DNA of 64,000 nt from Adiantum capillus-veneris (lineage: Eukaryota; Streptophyta; Polypodiopsida; Polypodiales; Pteridaceae), in assembly GCA_014529385.2 (NCBI GenBank), contig CM043966.1, positions 105,661,087 to 105,725,086 of the forward strand, written 5' to 3'. Of the stretch, positions 9,592 to 19,038 are shown piece after piece. Position 1 is the stretch's first letter; every line of letters starts with the position of its first letter. The position numbers and the translations under genes are program-made. Under the pieces are notes generated by a model. The model searched no databases. It worked only from the letters and a program-made list of their open reading frames with translations, and was not told the DNA's origin.

Positions 9592-11245
9592 CAATGAAGC
9601 TGAGTATGCAACACTAACCAAGGGTCTACAATGGTGCGTCTCGCAAGGTGTACAACGCCTTAATGTATTTGGGGATGCTCTTCTTCTTGTAAGGCAAGTA
9701 AATGGAGCATGGACATGCAAGAATCCTAGTTTAAGGACTCACTTAAGTGGTGTAGAAACCTTGTTGGGTAAGTTTGAAGAAGTTCAAATACACCATATCC
9801 CAAGGGCTCAAAACCAAGAAGCAGATGCCCTAGCAAGTGAAAGACTACAGGAAGTGGTGGTTGGAGCAATAAAACTAAAGCTCCCTCTATTTCAAGGCAG
9901 TGATGCCTTGCCTGATATCATGCATTTTTTGGAAATAGGGGAATGCCCATCAGATTTAACAAAGGGACAGAAGCAATGGCTGACGCGGAAGGCCACAAGG
10001 TATCGACTCATCAATGATGGTTTGTACTGTAAGGGTAAGGACCAAATACTCAGGAAGGTCCCTCTCTCTCACGAAATCACGGGAGTAATTGCTAGCTGTC
10101 ACGACGGGGTTTGTGGTGGTCACTTTGCCCTAGACATAACAAGTAGGAAAATCTTGCAGGCAGGCTTCATATGGCCTAGCCTCAACCGTGATGTACACCA
10201 TTGGTGCAAAACGTGTAAGTTGTGTCAAAAGGCCGGCACTAGGTCACTTATGCCTGAACCACAGACACCTATTCTCTCATATGGCCCATTTGAAAAATGG
10301 GGTATCGATGCCATTGGGCCATTACCTAGGGCCAACTCAGGAAAATTCTACATTATCATGGGGGTCGACTACATGACTAGATGGGCAGAGGCTACAGCCA
10401 CCACTAGAATCACAGCGGTAGAGGTAGCTAAATTTATCTACGAGCACATATGCTGTAGGTTTGGCACACCTTTAGAGATCATCTCTGATAGAGGGCCAGG
10501 TTTCAGAGCAGACTTGGTAGGAGAATTAATGCAGAAACTGGGCATTACAAGGAGGCACTCTTCACCATATTACCGTCAATGTAATGGTCTAGTTGAAAAG
10601 GTAAATGGAATGGTTTCTAAAATTATTACCAAGCAGGTAAACAATCATCCCGGAGACTGGGATAAGTATCTACTACCAGCTTTATGGGCCTACAGAACCT
10701 CATTTCGTACATCCTTGGGATTCACACCGTATCATCTAGTATTTGGTAAGGAAGCAATCTTGCCCATTGAAGTGCAGCTACAAAGTCTCAGAGTAATGGC
10801 AAGCCAACTTCAACAACCCAACATGCATTTGAGAGATCACATCATCAACTTGGAAAGACTGCAGCTGGACAGAGAAGAAGCAATAAATTATTATGCAGCA
10901 CAAGCAGAGCATAGACGGCTTAGCTTTAACGAGCATCTCCGGAAAAAAGAATTGAAGAAAGGAATGTTGGTGCTCCGCTACGACAATCGCTTCGACACGC
11001 GCAAGGATAAGAAACTCCTGCTTCGATGGGAAGGCCCTTTCATCATTAGGAAAAAGTATGCCAATGGAAGCTACCAGCTTATGGAGGCTGATGGAAAACT
11101 TCATAAACCCAGGGTAAATGGTTGGCGACTTAAACCTTATTTTCTTCGATTTGACCAGGCTCCACCAATTGACATTCCAGATGAGGACACACCATCAGCC
11201 GCCACCTCCGATGATAATGATCAAACAGATGAGCTAGAGACATGA
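9560..11245 (+). CDS. Second RNase H (C-terminal part) and integrase
   Basis: The conserved part begins after the frameshift, about codon 12 of a frame whose first ATG is at 9542. It continues the archaeal-type RNase H with SNNEAEY, VFGDALLLV and NQEADALAS, which carry the remaining acidic catalytic residues. Integrase follows. The zinc-binding HHCC motif spans H187/H194/C225/C228. The DDE core has D256 (KWGIDAIGP), D316 (ISDRG) and E352 (NGLVEKVNG), all present. A C-terminal domain ends near VNGWRLKPYF. Integrase joins the cDNA to host DNA. Residue numbers count from 9542. The integrase itself looks intact. Confidence 0.9.
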   Translation, partial: SLGQLLDSHSNNEAEYATLTKGLQWCVSQGVQRLNVFGDALLLVRQVNGAWTCKNPSLRTHLSGVETLLGKFEEVQIHHIPRAQNQEADALASERLQEVVVGAIKLKLPLFQGSDALPDIMHFLEIGECPSDLTKGQKQWLTRKATRYRLINDGLYCKGKDQILRKVPLSHEITGVIASCHDGVCGGHFALDITSRKILQAGFIWPSLNRDVHHWCKTCKLCQKAGTRSLMPEPQTPILSYGPFEKWGIDAIGPLPRANSGKFYIIMGVDYMTRWAEATATTRITAVEVAKFIYEHICCRFGTPLEIISDRGPGFRADLVGELMQKLGITRRHSSPYYRQCNGLVEKVNGMVSKIITKQVNNHPGDWDKYLLPALWAYRTSFRTSLGFTPYHLVFGKEAILPIEVQLQSLRVMASQLQQPNMHLRDHIINLERLQLDREEAINYYAAQAEHRRLSFNEHLRKKELKKGMLVLRYDNRFDTRKDKKLLLRWEGPFIIRKKYANGSYQLMEADGKLHKPRVNGWRLKPYFLRFDQAPPIDIPDEDTPSAATSDDNDQTDELET

Positions 11246-11257
11246 ATGCCTCTAGCC

Positions 11258-11269
11258 AAAAGGGGAGGG
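11258..11269 (+). other. Polypurine tract
   Basis: 'aaaaggggaggg' lies just upstream of the 3' LTR, separated from its TG start by 'ctaa'. It is the expected plus-strand DNA primer site. Confidence 0.75.
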
Positions 11270-11273
11270 CTAA

Positions 11274-12818
11274 TGATGGGGGCTTTTCACAAGCCAAGCT
11301 CCCATACCCCTCTTCTCTCGTCACCACCCCATGAAAACCCCCTCTTAGGGAGGGAGTGATAAAAGGCATTGGAAAAAGTAAGAAAAAAATAAAGTATGAT
11401 TATGTAAATATATAAGAAAGGTAAAATAAGCCACCTCATGCCTGCGGGGTAGCCCATCCCCACCTTGCCTCCTTTTTCTTCACTGTTGCCCCGCCGGGTG
11501 TCCTTTTTCCTCTTCTCCACTCAAAAGGTCAACCCCCTCTCTCTTCCCCTTGTCCTTTCTCCTTTCTCTCTCCCCTCAAGCTACCCCACCTCTCACCAAT
11601 AATGCATTATAACTCACCAATAATGCACCCTAACTCACATGCAACTTACCCTATCTTCCAAAATAGTATACCCCACCCCCTCTTTCTCTCTCCTATCATA
11701 TCCCATGACCCAAATACCCCCCTCTCTCTCTCTAAAGGGTGCCATGTCTCTTGTCTTGTAGCTAAATAACCTCCCCCACACTCACACACACTCAGTTTCA
11801 CTGAAAAAAAATGCCCACAGACCCATCCCCACCCGGTGGTTACCTGATTTTTCTTGTGTTCACACACATCTGCACACAGATTCACCTCTGAACACACTCC
11901 CCTCTCTCCCCTCTTGTAATTACTTTATTCTCCATGTCACCTCTCACTTTTTTTCATCAACCCATCTCTCTCTCTTAGTCTCTCTCTCATGAGACTGCTG
12001 TTCTGGCACATATACACACAGCCAGACAAGTGGGGCCCACAGTCACATGGCCTATGTAGATAATGATTTCTTCATTTTTAAATTCTAGAATTCCTCCCCC
12101 TCCTCCCCTATATAAAGAGGGGTCACCATCACACTAAACACACACACCATCACCAAAGAGTACACTATGCACTGTGTGTGCCTAGTGCACACACACACAC
12201 CCACACCATCACCATCACCGCAATCACCATGCTCGTTTTAAGCATGACCTCTACACCCTTGGGCTATGGAAGATGAAGGGAAACTAAATGAAAGATGATG
12301 GCCATAACCCTCGTGCGAGTCTTCGCCATCAACTCCCACCTATCCGCCATATGCTCTACCACGCTCTCCCTTCTCATTCCCCTACCCTATGCTCCCCATT
12401 TCATCGCCTTATTCTCTAAATAAAGCTTGAGTTTTTGTGAGTATGTTTTCTTGCAATGTTTTGCCCATGTGAGGTGTGCGGAATCGCCACCTAGTCTTGT
12501 GTTTGGAGTGAGCTTGTGTATGTGTGAAGGGTGTGCGGATTCGCCATCCTTTTGTGGTGCCTAAGTACTAAGCCGCCATACCCCCTCCCTCACTCTCTCT
12601 CTCTCTATTGATCTCATTTCCCTTCCTCTTCATCATTACTCCAAAGCATCCATCTCTCTTGGATGAAAACTTTGTTATGGTGGTGTGTTGTTTGCGTCCT
12701 AGCCGCTGAAGCTAGGTGGTGCCCCCTGTTTGCTTTACCATGACAGGCTCGAGGCGCGCCATTCTATCCCCGGTGTTTTAGAGGCCGTCGGGGTTTGGGG
12801 TTCGCTTTGCTCCCGTCA
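11274..12818 (+). repeat. 3' LTR of the Tat element
   Basis: Full-length partner of 3574-5136 with a shorter CT stretch. It ends 'gcttttgctcccgtca'-like in 'ctcccgtca' and is followed by GGGG at 12819-12822. The TATA-like sequence is at 12109-12116 and AATAAA at 12419-12424. Confidence 0.95.
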
Positions 12819-12957
12819 GGGGCAATTCCCTCACTATGATGGAGGGAAGGGCAGGGCAGGGCAGGGCTATGGTTTAACCCCGCCAGTGAGGCGCTACCCT
12901 ACAAATGGTGGGAAGCGCGCAGAGATGTTTGAGGGAGGAGACTAGGGAAAATGGGCC

Positions 12958-12958
<1 letters not shown>
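12819..12958. other. Right flank of the Tat element with GGGCA tandem units
   Basis: Includes a few tandem 'gggca' pentamers at about 12847-12866. No gene. Confidence 0.6.
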
Positions 12959-13031
<73 letters not shown>

Positions 13032-13042
13032 GAGGAGGAGGA
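12959..13042. repeat. (GA)n followed by (GGA)n microsatellite
   Basis: Long pure GA run changing into GGA triplets. This resembles the GA-to-GAA change near 56.15 and 61.48 kb. Confidence 0.9.
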
Positions 13043-13159
13043 GATTAGTTCTACCTCCAATAAATCTGGGACTTTGGATCTATTGCTTAGAAGGAAATTT
13101 GGATAACCAACCTACTACATCTGGGCAATGGAAAGGATTTTTAAACTGCGCCCCCCCCT

Positions 13160-13164
13160 CCCCC

Positions 13165-13222
<58 letters not shown>
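13160..13222. repeat. (CT)n microsatellite
   Basis: CT run preceded by a C-rich stretch. It is in opposite phase to the GA tract 130 bp upstream, so the two could form an inverted pair. Confidence 0.9.
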
Positions 13223-13225
<3 letters not shown>

Positions 13226-13387
13226 AGAGGCTTATTTGTATTACTTGAACAATATATAAGAATGTCAAAACCAAAAACTAGAAAAGAAGCCTCTCCTAAT
13301 GATAGTAAAATGGTTAGCTAAATGGAGAGAGGATGACCACTGCCTTTGAAAGATAGACCTTTCCACCAAAACCACTCTCTAAAAAAG

Positions 13388-13442
13388 CTCTCTCTCTCTC
13401 TCTCTCTTTCTTTATATATATCCATATATATGTATATATGTA

Positions 13443-13531
<89 letters not shown>

Positions 13532-13565
13532 ACACACACACACACACACACACGTGCACATGCAT
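13388..13565. repeat. Compound (CT)n - (TA-rich) - (CT)n(CA)n microsatellite
   Basis: CT run, a 'tatatatatccatatatat' AT stretch, a second CT run, then a CA run of about 100 bp. The CT-then-CA order is the reverse complement of the GT-then-GA tracts elsewhere. Confidence 0.9.
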
Positions 13566-14191
13566 ATACATACACAGATAAGTGAAAGAGAGAGTGGAGA
13601 GTCAATGAAATAATTGATGCTTGCTTTCCCTCAATCTCAATCTCAAGGTCACCTGGATATGCTAGCAAACCAAGCTCCATAAATTTTATAACATATGGTT
13701 ACTCGTGTTGTACTTTGGATCCTCAAACGTAGATTTTGTGAGGGTAAAGATGATATAATGGATCTTGGCAAGGGTGAGTGGGCTAGGGTAGCAATGGGGA
13801 GAGTTGTGAGCATTATGCTGGGCTATATTGATATGAGTAGACAAAGTTGGAGTGTAGCAATGACTTGGGGTTGCATTGTGTCTAAGTTCAAGCTACAATT
13901 GCAGAACAATTATGAAATAGTATATTTTACTTTTGTTAATTCAAAGTGATTAAGAAAGAAAGAATGTCTCTTTTCTTGAGACAATGATAAGTAGAGAAAT
14001 AAGGCTAGCTTGAGCCTATACATGGCATTAACAAAGCTCCATGTATCAAATATGTCCAATACCTAGCCCAACACATACCAGGGTTAGGTTAGGAGGAATC
14101 TTTGGGGTACAATTACTTCAAAATATGGTCAGAGAAAATTTTTAATGACAAATCATACAAGTACGTATCTTCCTTTGTAAAGAACAATGGA

Positions 14192-14193
<2 letters not shown>
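13566..14193. other. Unassigned sequence
   Basis: A short plus-strand frame at 13695-13949 has no recognisable motif. No repeat partner was noticed in the window. Confidence 0.4.

Positions 14194-14278
<85 letters not shown>
14194..14278. repeat. (GA)n tract abutting a LINE 3' end
   Basis: About 85 bp of pure GA. In the sense of the LINE derivative that follows (minus strand) it is a (TC)n tail placed directly after the element's 3' end. Confidence 0.92.
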
Positions 14279-14280
<2 letters not shown>

Positions 14281-14474
14281 TTAGTTATCGTCCATAGAGG
14301 TCAAATATGACCTATGGGGCCAAAACAAAACATTACATCAACTCTTTGAGGTGAAGGCGTTAGACTCCATATTAGTTAGGGACTGACGGTCCATCAAGGA
14401 GTAAAAGGATGAAGGGAAAAAACAAGAAACAAAATCTAAGGGGGATCAAGTGGAGGGGGAGCTGTCTTGGGAGT

Positions 14475-14881
14475 TCAAAACTCTTGGATGATTGATTTAA
14501 TGCCACGATAGACTACCCATTTACTTTGTTTACGGGCTTCATGCATCTTCTTGAGCTCGCTTGCTTTAAGCTTGAGTTGATTTGTGGTCAATTCCTTGGT
14601 GATCCAAAGCTTTGTCCCCTTGAGACGGTAGGACTTTTGTAGTAGGCTTGTCCATTCTTCTTTGTTCTTGAAATTGAGGATGCATTGACCGAGTGGCACA
14701 TGCCTACGCGTGCCGTTGATCCAAGAGACAATATCGGGCTCGATGTTAATTGGTTGAAGAATGTCAATGAGCTTGGTGATGGCTTCTTCGAGTGTGTCCT
14801 CCTCGGTGCACCATGGTTGGAAGAGCCCTCCAATCCTGATCTTGAGAGCAAGGGATTCTTGCAACTTGCATACTTGTACGG
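14475..14881 (-). CDS. LINE ORF1, RRM and C-terminal domain part
   Basis: A minus-strand frame with LQESLALKIRIGGLFQPWC (start of the RRM-like fold), PDIVSWINGTRR, CILNFKNKEEWTSLLQKS and LWITKELTTNQLKLKASELKK. This matches the RRM plus C-terminal domain order of L1 ORF1p, an RNA-binding chaperone. Conserved positions agree with the 2634-3240 fragment (IRIGGL/VRIGGL; KELT/EELT). No stop occurs through the domain, and the frame joins in phase with the coiled-coil half at 17059 once the inserted element is removed. Confidence 0.75.
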
Positions 14882-15425
14882 CTGTTTGTAATGGAATTGG
14901 CCTATTAACTTGAGAGTAGCGGAAATTAATGAGAGTACGTTTGAGAAATTACTTTGTGAGCATAACGGGTGAACATAATTGAAGATAACAACATAGGCAT
15001 AGGAATTAGTTAACTTGGCATAAAAAATACTTTTGCAAGAGAGAGAATTTAGAGAGCATGACAATAGTTGAGGACTGGATTTATGTGGAGCCGGTCCCTC
15101 CTCCAATAGGCATTTGTATTATGATTTCTCCCATTAAGAGAGACTTGTTACAATACAATCTTTGTGTTCCTTGTGACCTAGGTGATGAAATGAAGATGGA
15201 AAGCCTCATGCATCACAATCATAACATAAACTTAAAGAAAGCTTTAACTATCCAAAGCCTCAGTCCCAAGACCTCAAACACCTTCGAAGGTGGAGAGAGC
15301 TAGCAGGGAATGAGGGTAGGGAAGAGGAAGAAGAAACATTTCATAGGAGAAAGAATTAGTTCCTCACTTATCATACTCTTCTTGCTAGCATACATAATAG
15401 CATAGTAATGAAGATGGCAAGATTA

Positions 15426-16030
15426 GCACTAGTCCTATAAAAAAATAGCCACTTTTGTGGCTTTGAGAGACTTTTGTACAAAATTATTTTGACACTACAA
15501 AAAATTTCCAATTAAAATATGGTTTGGGGGAAGTACGCCCAACACTCATCATAAGTTGATAAAAAGTACTACAAAGCTAAACAATTAGCTAAGGGTCTCT
15601 TCTCATGGTCAACTTCAAGGACTACTTTATTAAGACGGATGTTTTTTTCCAATTTTCTCTCAAAGTTGGATCAAATATTTTCAAAGCACACCCAAAATTG
15701 TTTGAAAAAATGCTTTATAGGTATATAGTAGAGCCATGAAGCTTTTATGACCTATTTATAAAGATTGACAACTTCTAGTACTCATCAAAGCTAGGTAGTA
15801 CGGTGCAGTTTTTCATAAATTTTGCTCATTTTTGAAAAACAATTTTTATATTTTTGACATTTTTAGGTAGAATTTGAGTTTGGAAGCTTGTGTTGTGTAT
15901 CCGATCCTTGCTTAAGAAGTTTCACCAAATTGTGATGCGGTATACAAAAGTTATGGCTTGTTTACTAAAATCCTGAGGTGTGTCACTTTAGTGGCTTTAG
16001 CCAGTTTTGTGGCTCATTACAAGACTAGTG
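15426..16030. mobile_element. MITE-like element with terminal inverted repeats
   Basis: The left end 'cactagtcctataaaaaaat' then AGCCAC is the imperfect inverse of the right end, which reads inwards as 'cactagtcttgtaatga' then GCCAC. The trinucleotide TTA flanks both sides (15423-15425 and 16031-16033), as expected for PIF/Harbinger-type insertion. The interior is non-coding and A/T-rich. The CACTA-like first bases also recall CACTA elements, which would likewise give a 3-bp duplication. Superfamily unresolved. Confidence 0.55.
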
Positions 16031-16033
16031 TTA

Positions 16034-17058
16034 AGCATTGAAGCATGGCTCTTGGTTGGATTTGCACTGCATAGCCAAGAGGGTTGGTGTAGGCTCTCAA
16101 CCTCTACTTGGTTGGAGAAGGAGAGGGAGCTCTTGCACTTTGCACAATGCATAATGAGAGTGTGTGTAGGAGAGTGTACCCCCTAAGCAACCCCCTAGCT
16201 TGCTTTGGTCGACCCTCCCTTGTAGCTCATGCTTGAAGCTCATTGGACCTCTCCAGGCCTAGCCAATCATAAGCAGGAGTCATAGCAAGCAACAAGGGTA
16301 GCCTTGGGACAAGTGTCCCCCTTTCCCCTTTGAGAGAGAGGACTTGATAAATGCAAAAATATCCTAATTATCATTGGACCCCTTAGGTGGCCAACCGGTA
16401 GGCTTCAGGCATACCATGAGGGAAACATGAGGAGGAACTTGCCAAGTGTCCCTTATGCTTTCTCTGTACCAAGTAGGCCTTGTGTGAGTGTGTGGGTGTT
16501 CTCTCTCATCCCCCTTCTTGTAGGGCTCGCCCCCTCCTTGTAGGGATTGGATTTGACTTTTTGACACCTGAAGATCCTCATGCATAGGCCCAATTCCCAC
16601 CACAAGATTAGACCTTAAGCACTTTAAGCTTGGACTGGGTTCTCACCTCAAGTACAGTCCTAGCATCTCAAGCATTTCAAGCACCTCAAGCATTTCAATC
16701 ATCAAGCACCTCAAGCACCTTAGTTATCAAGCATGACAAGCAGGACACGGACATAGAGCTGGGTCGGGTTCCCGCCTCAAGCTCTTAGCCCTAGCTTACC
16801 TAAGGTCAAAGGACTTTTACACACATTATTGGAGGTCTTTAATGAAGCTAATCTTAAGGCCTTATGCTCCATTGGTTAGCCTTGCTCTTTGATAGAACAT
16901 CTCTCATTTGGGCCCCTTTACCATTGGCCCCGTGTTGCGATAGATCTATAAGCACATGTCTATATCTTAACCCTTGTTCCCATTTATTCTCCCACATTAA
17001 GTGATCAGTTTAATATGAGAATATCATTTGGGTTGGTTAGATATTAGATTTTATGACA
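16034..17058. other. Remainder of the solo-LTR-like insert
   Basis: Non-coding. It contains a cluster of 'caagca(c/t)(c/t)tcaag' variants around 16664-16735, a short degenerate tandem repeat, and 'gggtt(c)ccgcctcaag'-like pairs. No LTR-internal genes are present. Confidence 0.5.
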
Positions 17059-17311
17059 CTGTTTGTATTTCATTATCGATCTTCTTATGTGTTGCCTCAT
17101 GGGCTTCTTTATAAACCTCCTTGACAATCTCAGTGAGAGAAGCTTCGACTTCGTGTGTGTTTGCTATTAGAGTTTTGTTTTCCTTTGCTTTCAACTCCTC
17201 AAGCTTACTCAAACGTTGTTTGAGTTCAACATTCTCCAGGATAAGCTCTTGGATCTGAGCCTCTAGGATTGTGATCCTTGCGCCTTGGCGAGTGGCGAGA
17301 TCCTTCTTAGG

Positions 17312-17316
<5 letters not shown>
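17059..17316 (-). CDS. LINE ORF1, coiled-coil part
   Basis: A minus-strand frame with heptad-rich sequence (ARITILEAQIQELILENVEL, KQRLSKLEELKAKEN). It begins at APKKDLATRQ directly against a (TC)n tract on the sense strand, so the natural N-terminus is missing. The equivalent region at 3190-2916 has RPQKDPSTHQ. This is the trimerisation coiled coil expected before the RRM in L1 ORF1p. Confidence 0.75.

Positions 17317-17381
<65 letters not shown>
17317..17381. repeat. (GA)n tract at the 5' edge of the ORF1-only LINE
   Basis: Pure GA run in the same phase as the tract at the element's other end (14194-14278). Confidence 0.92.
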
Positions 17382-17383
<2 letters not shown>

Positions 17384-17965
17384 CATGCATCCACTTTTTG
17401 ATAATAGCAAAGGTCATTTCTTGGCTAATCAAACATCAACACTTCTACAAATTATGATTGTAATATTATATGATATGTAAGTCTACAAATACTCACAACT
17501 TATATGTATACCAAGGTTATACATCATATTTATAGGTCCTAAAACAATTGGACCATGCTACGAGAAAAAAAATTTAGTACCTCTAAGTCGCTTCCTAACC
17601 AATAGACATCAAACAATAGGCACTTCAATGGAACCATCTAGTAACTTAAAGCAGCCGACATTTACTTTATGTTTCAAGCAGGTTATAAGGATTAGCTGTT
17701 ATAAGGATTAGTTAAAGACATTGACGTGGGTGGATCTTCATTTGATTGTCTTTTGAGAGGTTTTAGATGTCATTTCCTTCATTGTTCTACACAAGATGTC
17801 ACTATTTATAGCTAGCTAGAGCTGCCTTATCATAGCTTCGGAGTATAATCTTATTTAATAATCAAGCGTCCAAGAATATTTGGCACTACCTTATTGATGC
17901 ATAGAGAATGCGCATGTTGACACCTTCGAGGGAAGGTGAGGGAGGAGAGTGCCACAATTGCTTCT
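17382..17965. other. Unassigned sequence
   Basis: No gene. Contains a short local duplication 'ttataaggatta' at about 17684 and 17700. Confidence 0.4.
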
Positions 17966-18000
17966 TCTTAGCCGTAGCAACACACGGGTCACATACTAGT
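17966..18000 (+). mobile_element. Helitron-like 3' terminus
   Basis: 'ccgtagcaacacacgg' (small stem CCGT/ACGG) lies about 8 bp before CTAG followed by T. Plant Helitron 3' ends have a GC-rich hairpin just before a CTRR terminus and insert before T. A close variant recurs at 42729-42757, which supports a mobile terminus. The matching TC 5' end was not identified. Confidence 0.4.
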
Positions 18001-18005
18001 ATATA

Positions 18006-18180
18006 TGATGGAGCTTCAAATTTTCAAGGAAGGAATGCGCTCACTCATTGGTTCACTTGAAAGAAAACCTTACAAAATGTCTACTCTAAAACTCAAAAGT
18101 AAAGGGTAAGATTTAGATTACAAAAGTGAATAGTAAGATTGTAAGAAATGATAAGCCTTTTTAGACTGTAAAGTACAAAG
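18006..18180. repeat. Dispersed repeat shared with 2383-2560
   Basis: Begins 'gatggagcttcaaattttca', contains 'cattggttcacttgaaagaa' and is followed by A-rich non-coding sequence. Confidence 0.65.
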
Positions 18181-18210
18181 ACTTTGTACTCTACATAGAA
18201 TAAGTGTTCC

Positions 18211-18356
18211 AGTTTAAGTCCACATAGCAAAAAAATAATAAGTTTAGTAGAGATTTTGTTATTTAATGATAATTTAATTTTTGACTTTAAGTGCACATAA
18301 CAAAAAAATAATAAGTTTAGTAGAGATTTTGTTATTTAATGATAATTTAATTTTTG
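18211..18356. repeat. Tandem duplication, period 73 bp
   Basis: Two adjacent units, identical apart from a few changes in the first 18 bases. They share 'caaaaaaataataagtttag' at 18228 and 18301 and end 'aatttaatttttgac'. The near-identity implies a recent duplication in an otherwise old region. Confidence 0.9.
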
Positions 18357-18575
18357 ACGATATATTTAGCTTTATTTTTTCAAGGGGTTAAAAAAAAACT
18401 AATATTGATATTTTTAAAGAAATTTTTGAAAGTTTGTATTTGTTTAAAGAGTTGAGAAAATGAAAAAAGCTTGATTTGCGTCAACTTGGGGTTGTCTCTC
18501 TTTGAGGACATGCATGCAAATGAAAGGATCATTATCCACGTTATTGATCATGAGAGAGAGAGACCGTCCCATTGC

Positions 18576-18582
<7 letters not shown>

Positions 18583-18653
<71 letters not shown>
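18583..18653. repeat. (GT)n(GA)n microsatellite
   Basis: GT run passing into GA run, followed by 'gattttattg', which resembles the LINE 3' terminus after the GA tract at 19231. Confidence 0.9.
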
Positions 18654-18657
<4 letters not shown>

Positions 18658-18659
18658 AT

Positions 18660-18997
18660 TGTTGAGCTTTGTATTGTTGAGCTCATAGGGACTCCATCCC
18701 ACAAAGGGAACCCTTCAAGCCCTTTAAAATTCCAAGATATTACGGTTTCTTGGTACTATAGTGTATTTTTAAAAGAATAGCTAATGTTTTTTACCAGTAG
18801 AAAATAGATAAAATGTCCAACAAAAACAAACATTCACATTGGCATCCCAAATGAGGAGAGAGATTGCCTTGTTGACGGGGCTTTTAGTAATTTTGGGATA
18901 TTCTATCCTTTTTATTTTCAAGAGTTAAACTATGAGACATGCTAAAATATTTATAAATTCTCTAAATTTTGACAGGCAAGGGTGCCCATAAAAATTC

Positions 18998-19038
<41 letters not shown>

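Larger units (their letters stand above)
3574..12818 (+). mobile_element. Ty3/Gypsy LTR retrotransposon, Tat-type, with dual RNase H
   Basis: Structure in order: 5' LTR 3574-5136, PBS from 5139, broken leader ORFs, gag, aspartic protease, reverse transcriptase, ordinary RNase H, a second archaeal-type RNase H, integrase, polypurine tract at 11258-11269, 3' LTR 11274-12818. A second RNase H between a degenerate first one and the integrase is the recognised hallmark of the Tat lineage. The LTRs begin TG and end CA. By eye they differ at roughly 15 positions plus a microsatellite length change, so insertion was fairly recent. A 4-bp GGGG flanks each end (3570-3573 and 12819-12822). Stop codons at 7273, 7771 and 8752 and a frameshift near 9580 make this copy non-autonomous as read. 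Confidence 0.93.
14887..17058. mobile_element. Solo-LTR-like insertion inside LINE ORF1
   Basis: Removing this segment plus one copy of the flanking repeat restores an in-phase ORF1 reading (…EIQTAVQVCKLQES…), so the boundaries are supported by coding continuity. The insert begins TGTAAT and ends ATGACA, with 5-bp 'ctgtt' on each side (14882-14886 and 17059-17063). The identical stretch extends to 9 bp ('ctgtttgta'), so a 9-bp duplication from a Mutator-like element is the alternative. No coding region is seen inside. TG...CA ends favour a long solo LTR. It contains the MITE-like element at 15426-16030. Confidence 0.7.
14279..17316 (-). mobile_element. ORF1-only LINE derivative, interrupted by a solo LTR
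   Basis: On the minus strand, ORF1 (coiled coil at 17316-17059, RRM and C-terminal domain at 14881-14475) is followed after about 195 bp by the same 3' terminus as the ORF2 LINEs at 19.2, 21.3 and 22.3 kb, with no ORF2 between. The terminus holds the hairpin AGGTCA-AATA-TGACCT at 14298-14313. GA tracts lie on both sides (14194-14278 and 17317-17381). The layout resembles mammalian half-L1 elements, which carry ORF1 and rely on a partner's ORF2. A 2.2-kb solo-LTR-like insertion splits ORF1. Confidence 0.7.

Noticed and set aside
13314-13680. Overlapping ORFs on both strands across the CT/CA tract
   Set aside because: Pure translation of dinucleotide repeats (Ser-Leu, Thr-His, Val-Cys, Glu-Arg). 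The same applies at 540-1045, 18444-18780, 19923-20184, 21076-21336, 22135-22506, 56026-56480 and 61288-61559.
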